Shown one piece after another: positions 33,601 through 64,000 of a stretch of 64,000 bases of DNA. The position numbers and the translations under genes are program-made. The DNA comes from Oryzias latipes. Its lineage: Eukaryota > Chordata > Actinopteri > Beloniformes > Adrianichthyidae. Positions within the stretch are counted from its first letter, which is position 1. Each line of letters starts with the position of its first letter. Where the stretch lies: contig NC_019867.2 in assembly GCF_002234675.1 (NCBI RefSeq), positions 3,428,001-3,492,000 of the forward strand, written 5' to 3'. Under the pieces are notes generated by a model, which had not been told where the DNA came from, made no database searches, and saw nothing but the letters and a program-made list of their open reading frames with translations.

Positions 33601-36589
33601 TGACTGTGATCAGAAGTTTAAAGTATTTCTTCTGTCAGCAGAGATCTCCATGCCAAATAACTTCCTGTTGTCAAGGTGAACAAACATCCTCCTCCAATCA
33701 GTGATGTACCATAGTACCTACCTATTCTGGTTTCTTACTTAGGGTGTGTTCAGACTGGAAAAATCTGGATCGAGTCCTGAATCTTACGTTTGGTCTGTAT
33801 TTAGACTGCTGTTATAAGCGGACTTTCCCGTTTCTAAACCAAAGCTGGTAAACAAAAACATGTGACTAAAGATCTCTTCAGTCATTGGCCAGGAATAAGT
33901 CCTGGGCTTTGCGGTCCCTGTTGGTATAGTTCACGGATTCTAACTTCAGATTTCGCTGACCAATTTTGAACGTCTGCCTCGACGTTACGTGCAACACTTT
34001 TTCCGTGCTGCTACGGTGGTTTCCTGAGGAGGCGACGGCTCAGAAGCTACGCTGATGAGTAAATATGACGTAGAGATTGGTAGGAAAACAGTGAGAGGCA
34101 AGGTTTATCACGTTAAAAGTTGTTTAATCAGCCTGCATTCAGCTAAACACATTTCAATGAGTTGCTGTGTCTCACCGCATGGCTGCTACCTTCCTACTCT
34201 GTTTACATCCCATAATGCCTGGCTGCGGTGGTTGTTTTGATGCCGTTGTTCCGCACCAAGCAAGGAGACTATTCAGACTGAGGAATCTCAGAGCGAACCG
34301 AAGCTCAGTCCCTTCAGAAACGAACCGAGACCCCCTCCAAAGATGGGTCAGAGAGCGATCCTGGTCCCGGACCAGGGTACGCTTGGTGTATTCAGACTGA
34401 AAATGAGTTCTGGATTGTCGGGGAAACAAACTCTAAGCAAACCACTTTGACTTGTCCAGTCAAAAAAAAAAAACACCCTTAGTTTCATTTTTTTAACATT
34501 TCACTTTGCTTTCTAGAAATGACTTTTAGTTTTCTAAAATGTTTTCTTCTTATTTTGTTTTAGGTTTTTGGAGGTACGTATTGATTTCTAAAATGTCATG
34601 TTGTTTTCCTATAATTTGTTTTGCTTTTTTGGTCATCATGGTCTTTAAAATGTTTTTGTATTGCGTGATTTGTTGATGTGATTTGCACTTCAGGGCCACT
34701 GTACTGATGATGTCGGTTTTTCCAACCCTTTTTTAGCTGCACAGATGCACCAAAGCGACCCATGTGTGAAACGTTTTAGCGTGAAGGGGAACAGTCCCGG
34801 CACACCAGCAGCAGGAGGACGTCCTGGCCTTTCTCCTTTATGGCACAAATGTGTGCTGCGATTTTAAATGACAAGTTTGAATAAATGCATAACTAAATAT
34901 TCAAGTAAAATGGAATAAATACATAGGAAAATGTTTAAAGCACAATAATTTGTATATTGAATTTAAACAATGAGGCATCAATTACAATTTTTCTTCAAAA
35001 TATAAAAAAAAAGCATAGACTGGGAAAAGTTTAAGGACAGTCCTGAAGTTTATCCTTTAGCTTTTTTTTTTTTACCCCCCTGGTGTGACAAACCAGTGAC
35101 CCTCATGAAACCCAGATATAACAGATGAATTTATGGAAAACTGGCAGCGTTTAGTGACAAGATTTACAAATGATTCTTTTCCCCTAAAATGCATAAAAAA
35201 GAAGCTTTTAGTTAAGCATGCCAACCTAAATAATGTAAAACAAAGGCATTTCTTGCTACAAACATTCACTTTTGATTGTTTCCAAGTGTTTGCGGGGTTA
35301 GCGTTTTCCTCTGGTGGGGCCTAAAAACTCGCTGGAATTTTAAACAGAAACATTTTTGAAAACAAATCCTGTCCAGAAGCAGACATGTGGGATGGAGTTG
35401 GTCTCCTGTGATACTAAATTGTGACCACATGGAGATAAAAGTGCAGTTAGTGGTCTAAAGATACTGAGATACTAAAGATAGAGTGGTAGTGTCAGTGAAT
35501 TCAAAAAGTGTGGTTCTCAAAGACCCCCCAAAAAACAGTTTTGGGATTTTTTTCTGTAAAGAAGAACAGATGCGTGTGGCATTAACAGTAAAACATGGAG
35601 GTGGAAGTATTATAATTCTGCTGGGCTTTCATGCATGGTTGACATGGCGTTTTGCCGGCAGATCCGATCTTTAGGCGCCTCGTCACAGTGAACTGGAATT
35701 GTAAACACAACTGGAATGTTACCAAACCTGGTCTGAAACCAACTTTGGTTTCAGGTCCAGCGTCCGCTGTACCACAGCTAGAGCGCAGATGTTTAGCAGC
35801 ATTGTTTCGTAAAGGGAATCTAAAGATTTTGCGGCGTTTTTGTAACACTTTTGTGTTACAATTGTTTTGAGTCAATCTGGCCAAAAACATTGTTTGGGGC
35901 TGTGGTGGAGCGGGCCTTTTAAGAGTCTGATTCCATTTGATGTTTGGTGCCATCTTTTACTTTCTCATAAATGAATAATTGGGGTCATTTCGAGCTTGTG
36001 GCAGTTGTGGTTGATAGTGAAAGCGGCTCCAACCCGCCACCTGCTGTCCCGTGACCTCCCGCGCTGCTATGCAGCAGAACCAGTTTGTGTTTGCTCAAAG
36101 TTTCAGGAAACAAACGCCTGGCTGGCGCATCTGCTCGCCGGTCACCTGAACACTTACTTTCCACCTGAAGCAGCAGCCGAGTCTGGGAGCTGCTTTCCCG
36201 CGGGAGTGTGCAGTTGCACATGTAGATGCCCGCATCCTCAGGTGTCACCGGGCTGATGCTCAGGATCCCGTCCTCGTGGAGGGACAGGCGGCCCCCGGGG
36301 GGGGACTGCTGCTGCGGTGGGGGGAAGGTGATCTCTGCTCCGTTTTTCGACCAGGCGGCGGACGCCTGGGTGACGCCGGAGGGGCAACACTGAAGTGGAA
36401 CGGTGTCCCCCGGTTTGACTTTTATCTCTGTTTGGGAGGATTTTTCCCGCGAAACCGCCGCTTCAGAGAAGAAACACAGACACGTCGGAAACACGGCCAC
36501 ACTTACCTGACGCGCGCGCGCCACAGACAGAGCTCACCTGTCGCGGTGAAGCAGAGATGCAGAAGCGCCACAACCGTCGCCGCGTTCAT
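27621..36589 (-). CDS. VSIG10: VSIG10, immunoglobulin-domain membrane protein (8 exons, three Ig domains)
   Basis: A single-pass type I membrane protein of the immunoglobulin superfamily; its molecular role is poorly known. Exons in coding order are 36538-36589 (signal peptide MNAATVVALLHLCFTA), 36158-36460 (Ig 1), 32733-32999 (Ig 2), 30401-30685 (Ig 3), 30202-30318 (transmembrane), 30113-30125 (microexon), 27795-27934 and 27621-27718 (cytoplasmic). They total 1275 nt, 424 aa, with phase kept at each junction. Each Ig exon is phase 1 to phase 1 and has the Cys-Trp-Cys core: PLQCCPSG / AAWSKNG / AGIYMCNC; IFNCSWLG / LSWSG / TVTCTAQ; NLSCSETS / TTWRKG / EGIYFCRSEN. The membrane span is GAIIGVFLAVLILGSVGIVA. 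The tail is acidic (SLVESDEEQF; ending EEPEDLVVF) and keeps the IHR motif seen in human VSIG10. The human protein has four Ig domains; no fourth Ig exon was found in the introns. Confidence 0.88.
27935..30112 (-). other. VSIG10: VSIG10 intron 6
   Basis: A 2.2-kb AT-rich intron between the microexon and the first cytoplasmic exon. It contains AAAAG repeats near 28256 and AT-rich low-complexity DNA near 29755-29830. I see no conserved element or RNA gene. Confidence 0.5.
30113..30125 (-). CDS. VSIG10: VSIG10 13-nt microexon
   Basis: The minus-strand text TTACAG / ATGGAGGCTTTAC / GTGAGT gives a 13-nt exon with strong splice sites on both sides. The phases fit: the upstream exon ends with one base of a codon, and the downstream exon starts with the last base of another. 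It encodes D-G-G-F plus part of a Thr, just inside the membrane span. Without it the junction to the cytoplasmic exon loses frame. Confidence 0.7.
30919..31109. mobile_element. 191-bp hAT-type MITE in VSIG10 intron 3
   Basis: The ends are inverted: CAGGCCTGCTCGTTCCTGGT at the left and AGGACCAGAAATGAGCAGCCCTG (31087-31109) at the right. They are flanked by 8-bp sequences ATCTATAC (30911-30918) and ATTTATAC (31110-31117), which differ at one base. A CAG...CTG element with an 8-bp duplication is the hAT pattern. There is no transposase. Confidence 0.75.
31118..32732 (-). other. VSIG10: VSIG10 intron 3, left part
   Basis: Nothing recognisable was found in this part of the intron between the second and third Ig exons. 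It was searched specifically for an additional Ig exon (a Cys...Trp...Cys pattern in a phase 1-1 exon) without success. Confidence 0.5.
33300..33450 (-). repeat. 'TTTGCACTTCAGGGCCACCG' repeat, inverted copy
   Basis: The text 'ggagtacggtggccctgaag' followed by an A-rich block with 'aaaacaaaaacaaaaaaag' is the reverse complement of the repeat at 34480-34715 and 51480-51890. It lies in VSIG10 intron 2. Confidence 0.5.
33742..34478. mobile_element. 737-bp PIF/Harbinger-like MITE in VSIG10 intron 2
   Basis: The left end is TTA followed by GGGTGTGTTCAGACTGGA. The right end, in reverse complement, is GGGTGTTTTTTTTTTTTGAC followed by TGGA, and then TTA on the outside. A 3-bp TTA duplication (33739-33741 and 34479-34481) with GGG-starting inverted ends is the PIF/Harbinger pattern. 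'attcagactga' recurs inside near the right end (about 34272 and 34391). No transposase is present. Confidence 0.7.
34480..34715 (+). repeat. 'TTTGCACTTCAGGGCCAC' repeat copy
   Basis: A T-rich stretch with repeated 'tttctaaaatg' units ends in 'gtgatttgcacttcagggcc'. The same order is found at 51640-51890 and, inverted, at 33300-33450. It abuts the Harbinger-like MITE. Confidence 0.55.
34716..36157 (-). other. VSIG10: VSIG10 intron 2, right part, with a small Tc1-like remnant
   Basis: At 35592-35640 a plus-strand frame reads VKHGGGSIII, a Tc1/mariner transposase signature in a degraded setting. The rest of the stretch shows no gene. No additional Ig exon was found. Confidence 0.45.
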
Positions 36590-37330
36590 CTTTAGCGTTC
36601 CCTCATCAGAGCAACAACTAAACCGGTCGGACTAGTCCACCTGCGGCACGCGGGCCCGGTTCTCCCATCATAGAACAGACCGGAGCCCCGGTGACCAGTC
36701 TGACATGATGAGCCAGAATCTCACCTGAAGGGCGAGCTCTGTTGACAAGAACGTGCACACCCGGAAACGCGGCCGTGAATAGGCCACACCCAGACCTCAC
36801 CTTGTTAAAGGAACAGCACCTCCACGTTAGAAGCAAAGGGTCCAGATGGGTCCAAGAAAGAGCAGAACTCATTCTGACTTCTTTAAAATGTTTTAAAAAA
36901 CCGTTAAAGAAAAGGCCAATACAAATATAAAAGAACAGCAACATATTCGGTCACTTTCAGCAAAAACATATTTTGAAAAAATTCTTTTCAGATGTAGAGC
37001 ATCGGGTTTCAAGAATCAGTTTTTACCTGACACTCCTGTGGATCTGAGCAGAAGTTCACCCGGGTTCACATACATTTATCATTATGACTTTCATATGTAT
37101 GTTAACCAAAAGGGCGGGGCCTGTCTACACACTCAAATATTACAAACATACCCCGTTGGCTGGAAAAACCTTCACACACATGTATGTCGACACGTACACA
37201 ATACAGATTCACGCAAACATACAAGTGTTCTGTGCAAACCTGAGTGGGTACCTGTGCTCAGGTGACTTTGTTCTACTGTGGACGAAGACGTTAAGGACAG
37301 CAGAGAGTGGGAGTGGGTCATCAAGTCCCC
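36590..37330. promoter_or_regulatory. VSIG10: VSIG10 upstream region
   Basis: The first 250 bp or so are GC-rich with CpGs and should hold the VSIG10 promoter and 5' UTR. No TATA box was convincing. No gene is seen up to the Tc1 remnant. Confidence 0.4.
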
Positions 37331-37399
37331 AACAGAACACGGGTGGCAGCTAGGACCCAACAGACATCCACGTGGAGAAGCATATAAGGGAACGTGCCC

Positions 37400-37885
37400 C
37401 AAACCAGCACCAGACCACAGTCTGAAGGACCAGCGCCAATGAGCAGGGGGGCACCATCCATGACCCACACATGGACCCATTCATCCCATTCTTAATACAG
37501 AGCAGTCTTCCTGCCCCCTTTGCAGAAAAACAGCCCCAAACCATTATGTTTCCACCCCCATGCTCCACGGTGGGTATGGTTGTCTTGCACATCAGCTTTT
37601 CCCCCCTTCAAACACAGCAAGTGGCGTTTATGCCGCAAAAGTTCCATTTTGGTCTCATCTGACCACATGACCTACCAACCCTTCTCTGGATCATCCTGAT
37701 GGTCTCTGGAGACTTTTACACAGTTCTTGACATGTGCTGGTTTAAGCAGGGGGGCCCTTGGAGCACTGTGAGATCTGAATCCATGACGACACAGCACATT
37801 ACCATCAGTAACCTTAGTTACTGTGGTTCCAGCTCTTTTCAGGTCATTGACCAGTTCCCCCCCGTTGTTCTAGTCCAGTGGTCTC
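37400..37885 (-). pseudogene. Tc1/mariner transposase remnant
   Basis: Read on the minus strand from about 37860, successive frames give ELVNDLKRAGTTVTK, APLLKPAHVKNCVKVS, a short gap with a stop, then VMWSDETKMELL, and in another frame [20 protein letters not shown]. These are Tc1 transposase blocks in the correct order. WSDET holds one catalytic Asp, and the HGGG..MVWG block follows it. Stops and frame changes make it non-functional. It lies between the divergent genes VSIG10 and PEBP1. Confidence 0.8.
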
Positions 37886-38069
37886 CAACCCTGCCCTGAT
37901 TGTTTTGCAGTTAGCCCTGCATCAGTAATTACTTGGATCCGGTGTGTTCGGCCAATCAGAAATTGGGCTCACTTAATCCCGTTAATCGGGAATTACTGAA
38001 TCGCGGTTTGGGGCAAAACAAGCGGGGCGGTGGCTCATGAGGAGCAGGTCTGGAGATGACAGTCCGTTT

Positions 38070-39323
38070 CCTCACCGTTTTCATGATCTTTTAGACTCCA
38101 CCAGGTGAGATCTTTCATGGAGCTCCCGGTGAAGGGACATCCTCAGTGTTTTTGTATTTCATTTTGCTCCAACAGTTGATCTCTTCTCACCAAGCTGCTC
38201 GCTCATTAGTTCATCCTAGTCTTTTCAGTCTTTCAGTTGTCCAATCTAGTTCCCGGTATCCTTTGACAGCTCTTTGGCATATTGGTCACAGTGGACTGTT
38301 TAAAGGTGTGGACAGGTGTCTTTTATACAGGTAACCATTTCAAACAGGTGACATTAATAGTGGAAGATGGAAAGACTTCTAAATGAAGAAGTAAGGGGTC
38401 TGTGAGGGACAAAATTCTGGCGTATTAATAATTAAATCATCCAACTTGAATTATTACACAGCAATGAGATTATTTATAATATAGCACTAATTGGAATGGA
38501 GCAGGTGGATGTTGTTTAACCTTTTTTGTTTTTTTTTAGAATAACAGTTTGAGAAATAGTCAATTAATTTCATTTTCTTCCAAATAGGACTGGATTACAT
38601 TAGCCTGGTAATAAATAGTTTTTATTCTAACTGTAACCACAGCAGAAACCGGCTTTGTATCCGTTTTAAAGAAATCAACTTGGAACTAAATCAGAGAAAG
38701 TGAAAGGAGCACGTGGAGTGGGGGTGGTGTTTAAACCCTGGGGGAGGACACCAGGAGGAACAGCACACTGATTGACAATTCTTGAAGCAAATCAAGAATC
38801 AAGCTGCCGTGACTCGACTGCGCCCTCTGGCGGTCACAGTTGGATTTGACATTGTATTGCGTTCAAATGCACAGAAAATGTAGGAAAAATCCGTGTTAGG
38901 AAATTACAACTCATCACTGCCATGAATTGTATGTAAAAATCTACAATTAAATTAAGAAATCTAAGATATTTGAGTATTAAAAACGGTGACTGATTTCTTA
39001 TGTTATAAAAATACAATCTTTAGATGATAAGTATCAGAAATGTGCATGTCGTCTTAATAAATAATACAGTTCAACTTAAACATTAAAAGCCAGTGTTTGC
39101 AGCCCCCCCCCCCCCCCCCCCCAACACACACACCAGAAAAGTGTACATTAATTTATTCAATCTTCTTAGGAGATACTGTTGGTTATTTCGTGTTTTGTCG
39201 AACACGTTATGAAGTGCATTCGTATCTTAAATTGGTTTGTCCGTGTGGTACTTGAACGCATCACTTTTAGGGCTTTCTCCTGTGTGCAGCGCGCGCCTCA
39301 GACGCAGAGAGGAACGCCGCGAA
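38070..39323 (+). promoter_or_regulatory. PEBP1: PEBP1 upstream region
   Basis: Mostly AT-rich DNA without recognisable features, then a C20 run (39103-39122) followed by CA repeats. The last 60 bp before the PEBP1 start is CpG-rich ('gcgcgcgcctcagacgcaga') and is the likely promoter and 5' UTR. Confidence 0.4.
39103..39122 (+). repeat. poly(C) tract, 20 C, followed by CA repeat
   Basis: Uninterrupted C run followed by 'aacacacacacc', about 200 bp upstream of the PEBP1 start. Confidence 0.9.
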
Positions 39324-40200
39324 ATGCCCATCGATCTGAGCCAGTGGTCCGGGGCTCTGGCCCTGCAGGAGGTGGAGGAGAAGCCCGCGGTGCCTCTGGT
39401 GGTGAAGTACGGTTCTCTGGAGATCGACGAGCTCGGGAAAGTGTTCACTCCCACGCAGGTGCGTGAGCTAGCAGCTAACGCTAGTTTGGGGGGGAACGCC
39501 TGGAAACCTCAAACTGGGTCACAGTCAGCTTGCAGCGGGTCTGCAGCGGTGAAACAGCGCCCCCTCTCGGACACTGACCTCTGAACTCGTGTTTAGGTGC
39601 AGAATAGACCCACCAGCGTGGAGTGGGACGGATGTGACCCGAGTAAACTGTACACTTTGGCTTTGACCGACCCGGATGCTCCCAGCAGGAAAGACCCCAA
39701 ATTTAGGTGAAGCTTTTTGAACTTTTCACGTTAAAACTGACATATTTTTAAGGCCACAATCGTAATTTTGCATTAAAATATATATAAAAAAAACAGGGAG
39801 TGGCATCACTTCTTGGTGGTGAACATGAAGGGCAACGACGTGTCCTCCGGCTGCGTCCTGTCAGACTACGTGGGCTCTGGACCCCCTAAAGGCACAGGTG
39901 GGACCGCAGCAGGTGGATGCATTCATGCAGATCGGAGGCCGTCCTCCACTGAGGTGGTTCTTTTTTTGTCTTTCCTCCTCAGGTCTGCACAGGTACGTGT
40001 GGCTGGTGTACGAGCAGCCCGGCAGCCTGTCCTGCTCCGAGAAGGTCCTCACCAACCGCTCCGGAGACGGCCGAGGAAAGTTCAAGATCCAGACCTTCAG
40101 GCAGAAATACAACCTGGACGCTCCGGTGGCGGGAACCTGCTACCAGGCCGAGTGGGACGACTACGTCCCCAAACTGTACGAACAGCTGGCCGGAAAGTAG
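39324..40200 (+). CDS. PEBP1: PEBP1 / RKIP, phosphatidylethanolamine-binding protein 1 (complete, 4 exons)
   Basis: A small cytosolic protein that binds phosphatidylethanolamine and restrains RAF1-MEK signalling. Exons are 39324-39458, 39597-39706, 39797-39897 and 39983-40200. They total 564 nt, 187 aa, the same length as human PEBP1. It starts [20 protein letters not shown] and ends [18 protein letters not shown]. The family signature is intact: [16 protein letters not shown] followed by [16 protein letters not shown], with the anion-pocket DPDxP and HH residues, then [20 protein letters not shown]. Introns are 85-138 bp. It faces away from VSIG10 and towards TAOK3. KSR2 in the same window acts in the same RAF-MEK pathway, but their linkage is ancestral order and I infer no operon-like relation. 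Confidence 0.97.
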
Positions 40201-40262
40201 AAACACCACGAAGGTCCAATATAAAAAGCTGTAAAGCAAAACGCTTCATCAAAGTCGCCTGC

Positions 40263-40268
40263 AATAAA
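40263..40268 (+). terminator. PEBP1: PEBP1 poly(A) signal AATAAA
   Basis: AATAAA 63 bp after the stop codon predicts a short 3' UTR. Confidence 0.65.
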
Positions 40269-40289
40269 TCCAAACACCCACTTTCTTTG

Positions 40290-41287
40290 AGTCGTTATCT
40301 CTTTAAGAAGATTATTCTGCCCTGCAGGACGGCAAAAACCAGATCTTTCTAACTGCACCTTTGGACAAAAAAACTCACCAAAATCTGACCCCCACCTTGT
40401 TCATTTTGGGGGCCCAAAGTAAAAAAAATAAAAAAGAGGGACATCAAAGCGAGAGAAACCATACAAAAGAATTAATGTGGCCAAAACGTCTTATGGGGCC
40501 GAAAGAAATTATATTAAAAAACCACTAATGCAGGGATATCCAAAGCAAGTTTTGAAATTATGGGATGGCCACATGACCTATGGCTTGGCAGCCCTTTGTG
40601 GTAAAGTGTGAAATTTGGTGATTTTCGCATTTATATAGGAAAAGAGAACTTTAGTTTGAGTGATGTGACATGCCATAAGCACGTTTTGTTGACCTTTGAC
40701 CCCTGGAAGAGGCTGCCATCTTAAATTAAAAATTTAGGCCTACCTACAAATTAAACTCTTTTTGGATCCATTACTTCCTAACCCAAAGCCTCATGGGGGG
40801 GAACCAACCCATTGAAATTAAAGGTAGATTTTTAGCAGCGTTAGCGTGGCGATGTCGCAGAAGTGGCGTTCATTAATTGCTTTCACTCCCCCCCCCCTGA
40901 TTATTGTGAAAAATGAGTACACGAATCAAAGCAATATACAAGACGATATGACTATATTAGAAATGTGGGCGTGGCTAACAAAAAACAACTCGGTTGCCAA
41001 GGAAATTCAAAAGTTTACTTTTGCCAATTCTTTTAAAAATGACATCTAGCTGTTCGTCATCCTCAGGCGACTAAAAAATAAAATGGTTGCTATGGAGATA
41101 AAACCAACAGAGAAGCCGCCACTTTGAAAAGAAGGGCTGGCAGAAGGGGAGAGTGAGGGGTAGTTAGTGGCCACTGGGCCAGCTTGCGGCTTTAATTTTT
41201 TATGGGTTTAATGTTTATTTCTTGGAAAATGTAATGCTATAAACCTGAAAACTGACTGGAAGGACTCGGGTTCTGTGTGATGAGCAC
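40290..41287. other. gap between the converging PEBP1 and TAOK3 3' ends
   Basis: No gene. Short blocks such as 'ccattacttcctaaccc' at 40769 and 'gacccctggaagaggctgcc' are similar to blocks in KSR2 intron 1, so part is probably degraded repeat. The rest shows nothing. Confidence 0.4.
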
Positions 41288-41293
41288 TTTATT
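41288..41293 (-). terminator. TAOK3: TAOK3 poly(A) signal AATAAA
   Basis: TTTATT on the plus strand, about 855 bp past the TAOK3 stop. It would give a 3' UTR of nearly 0.9 kb. Confidence 0.5.
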
Positions 41294-42148
41294 TACAAAT
41301 ATAATTAAAAGTTCTGACAGATTCATGCTTTCTTGGAACCTGGAAACAAAAAAAAAAAAATAAAGTGCATGCATTAATAAAGCATCATACTGCTCTAGTT
41401 TAGAAAAAGATCCACAGCCCGAGAGCTGTGAAAAGCAAAAAAAACAAAGAAATTTTTCATGAATAAATGACTCCACGTCAAATTTTCTATCCGAGGAGGA
41501 AAAGGGGGGCGAAAAAGCGTCATTAAAAATTGTTTTTTTGATTTGAGTGACAGTTAAGATATGAAAATAAGTAAAAGCTCTCCATAAATCCATCTATACA
41601 GAAAATACAAGCCCTCCAGCCCCCCCCCCCCCACATGAAGCCCTTTGTGCTCGCTGGGTTGGATTTTCACATTGGAGGTCAGTGCAGAGAAATCAGGACA
41701 AGTACCATGACTCAGCAATCCTCGTACCTGTATGTACACCTGATATTTTTGTCTCAAAAGTATCAAATTCACCCTAAAAAAAACCCTCAAGAATAAAAAC
41801 CGAAACGTTTAGCAGAACAATCGATTTGACTTCATCTCTTTCCGATTTTTCTCAACTTATTTTGACCCCCCAGCCCCCCCCCACTTGGGTCGAACACGTC
41901 GCACACGAATCAAACACTGACTATGTAAATCGTCTTTAAAAATCATGACAACAAACATGAAGTTATTCGGCATTTTTCGTCACATCGCGACGAGGCTGGA
42001 AGAGAGAACGGGAGGCGCCGTCAGGTCCGGCTGGAGTCGGACCTTCAGTGTGTGAGGGGCGGGGGGTTTCAGCAGCACTAAACATCTGCGCCGTCAGGTC
42101 GGGTCCTGGGAGGAAAGGGGTGGGTTCCGTCAGGAGGCGCGCGCCTCC

Positions 42149-63847
<21,699 letters not shown>

Positions 63848-64000
63848 CTGCAGAAAACGAGTTTGGACAGAATGAAATACTGTCTCTTGTGGCGGGTCCG
63901 TGCTGCCGCCTGCACCCACGGGGTCAACTTCATGGACATTTACAGAGACATCTTCTGTGAGAAGCAGGTCCCGTGATTTCATCAAAAACGATCCCCCGAT

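Noticed and set aside
37875-38066. Possible second hAT MITE starting CAGTGGTCTCCAACCCTG
   Set aside because: The right end (…GGTCTGGAGATGACAG) pairs only partly with the left, and no 8-bp duplication was found.
39813-40352. Plus-strand frame running through PEBP1 exons 3 and 4 and the intron
   Set aside because: It reads through an intron and out of frame into exon 4. The spliced frame gives a perfect PEBP signature instead.

Overview
The window is vertebrate, and most likely teleost fish, nuclear DNA. Its genes are split into many short exons with GT-AG introns. The proteins match human counterparts closely, and the gaps between genes hold repeats typical of fish (Rex3-like and L2-like LINEs, Tc1 remnants, hAT-, Harbinger- and piggyBac-like MITEs, long C/G homopolymers). 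Nothing looks bacterial or viral. The species cannot be fixed from sequence alone; an Oryzias-like fish is possible but unproven. Exons were placed by eye from splice sites, reading phase and remembered human homologues, with no alignment run.

Six protein-coding genes are present, in this order: KSR2 (-, first coding exon only), RFC5 (+, complete), WSB2 (-, complete), VSIG10 (-, complete), PEBP1 (+, complete) and TAOK3 (-, complete except for roughly its first 64 codons, which lie past the right edge). Order and strands match human chromosome 12q24, so this is an old conserved block. The assembled products are 335 aa (RFC5), 421 aa (WSB2), 424 aa (VSIG10), 187 aa (PEBP1) and 832 visible residues of TAOK3. 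Every exon junction used keeps reading phase.

Layout: 1-13975 is inferred KSR2 intron 1 and is mostly repeats, including a young 5'-truncated Rex3-like LINE with an open reading frame and target-site duplications. 14150-15641 is the divergent KSR2/RFC5 promoter region. RFC5 and WSB2 converge, with poly(A) signals about 70 bp apart. 23389-27395 is repeat-bearing intergenic DNA. VSIG10 covers 27621-36589 with large introns full of MITEs. VSIG10 and PEBP1 diverge from 36590-39323, and PEBP1 and TAOK3 converge between 40200 and 42149. TAOK3 fills the rest.

The genes do not form one pathway. KSR2 is a scaffold for RAF-MEK-ERK signalling and PEBP1 (RKIP) restrains RAF1. TAOK3 is a STE20-type kinase, RFC5 helps load PCNA at replication forks, WSB2 is a substrate receptor of an E3 ubiquitin ligase, and VSIG10 is a single-pass immunoglobulin membrane protein.

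No undescribed multi-gene system was found. The most interesting leads are a possible internal first exon of TAOK3 that would give a kinase-less product, a VSIG10 with three rather than four Ig domains and a 13-nt microexon, an acidic tail on WSB2, a small retroposon that begins with a perfect hairpin, and a dispersed repeat family with a degenerate short coding stretch.
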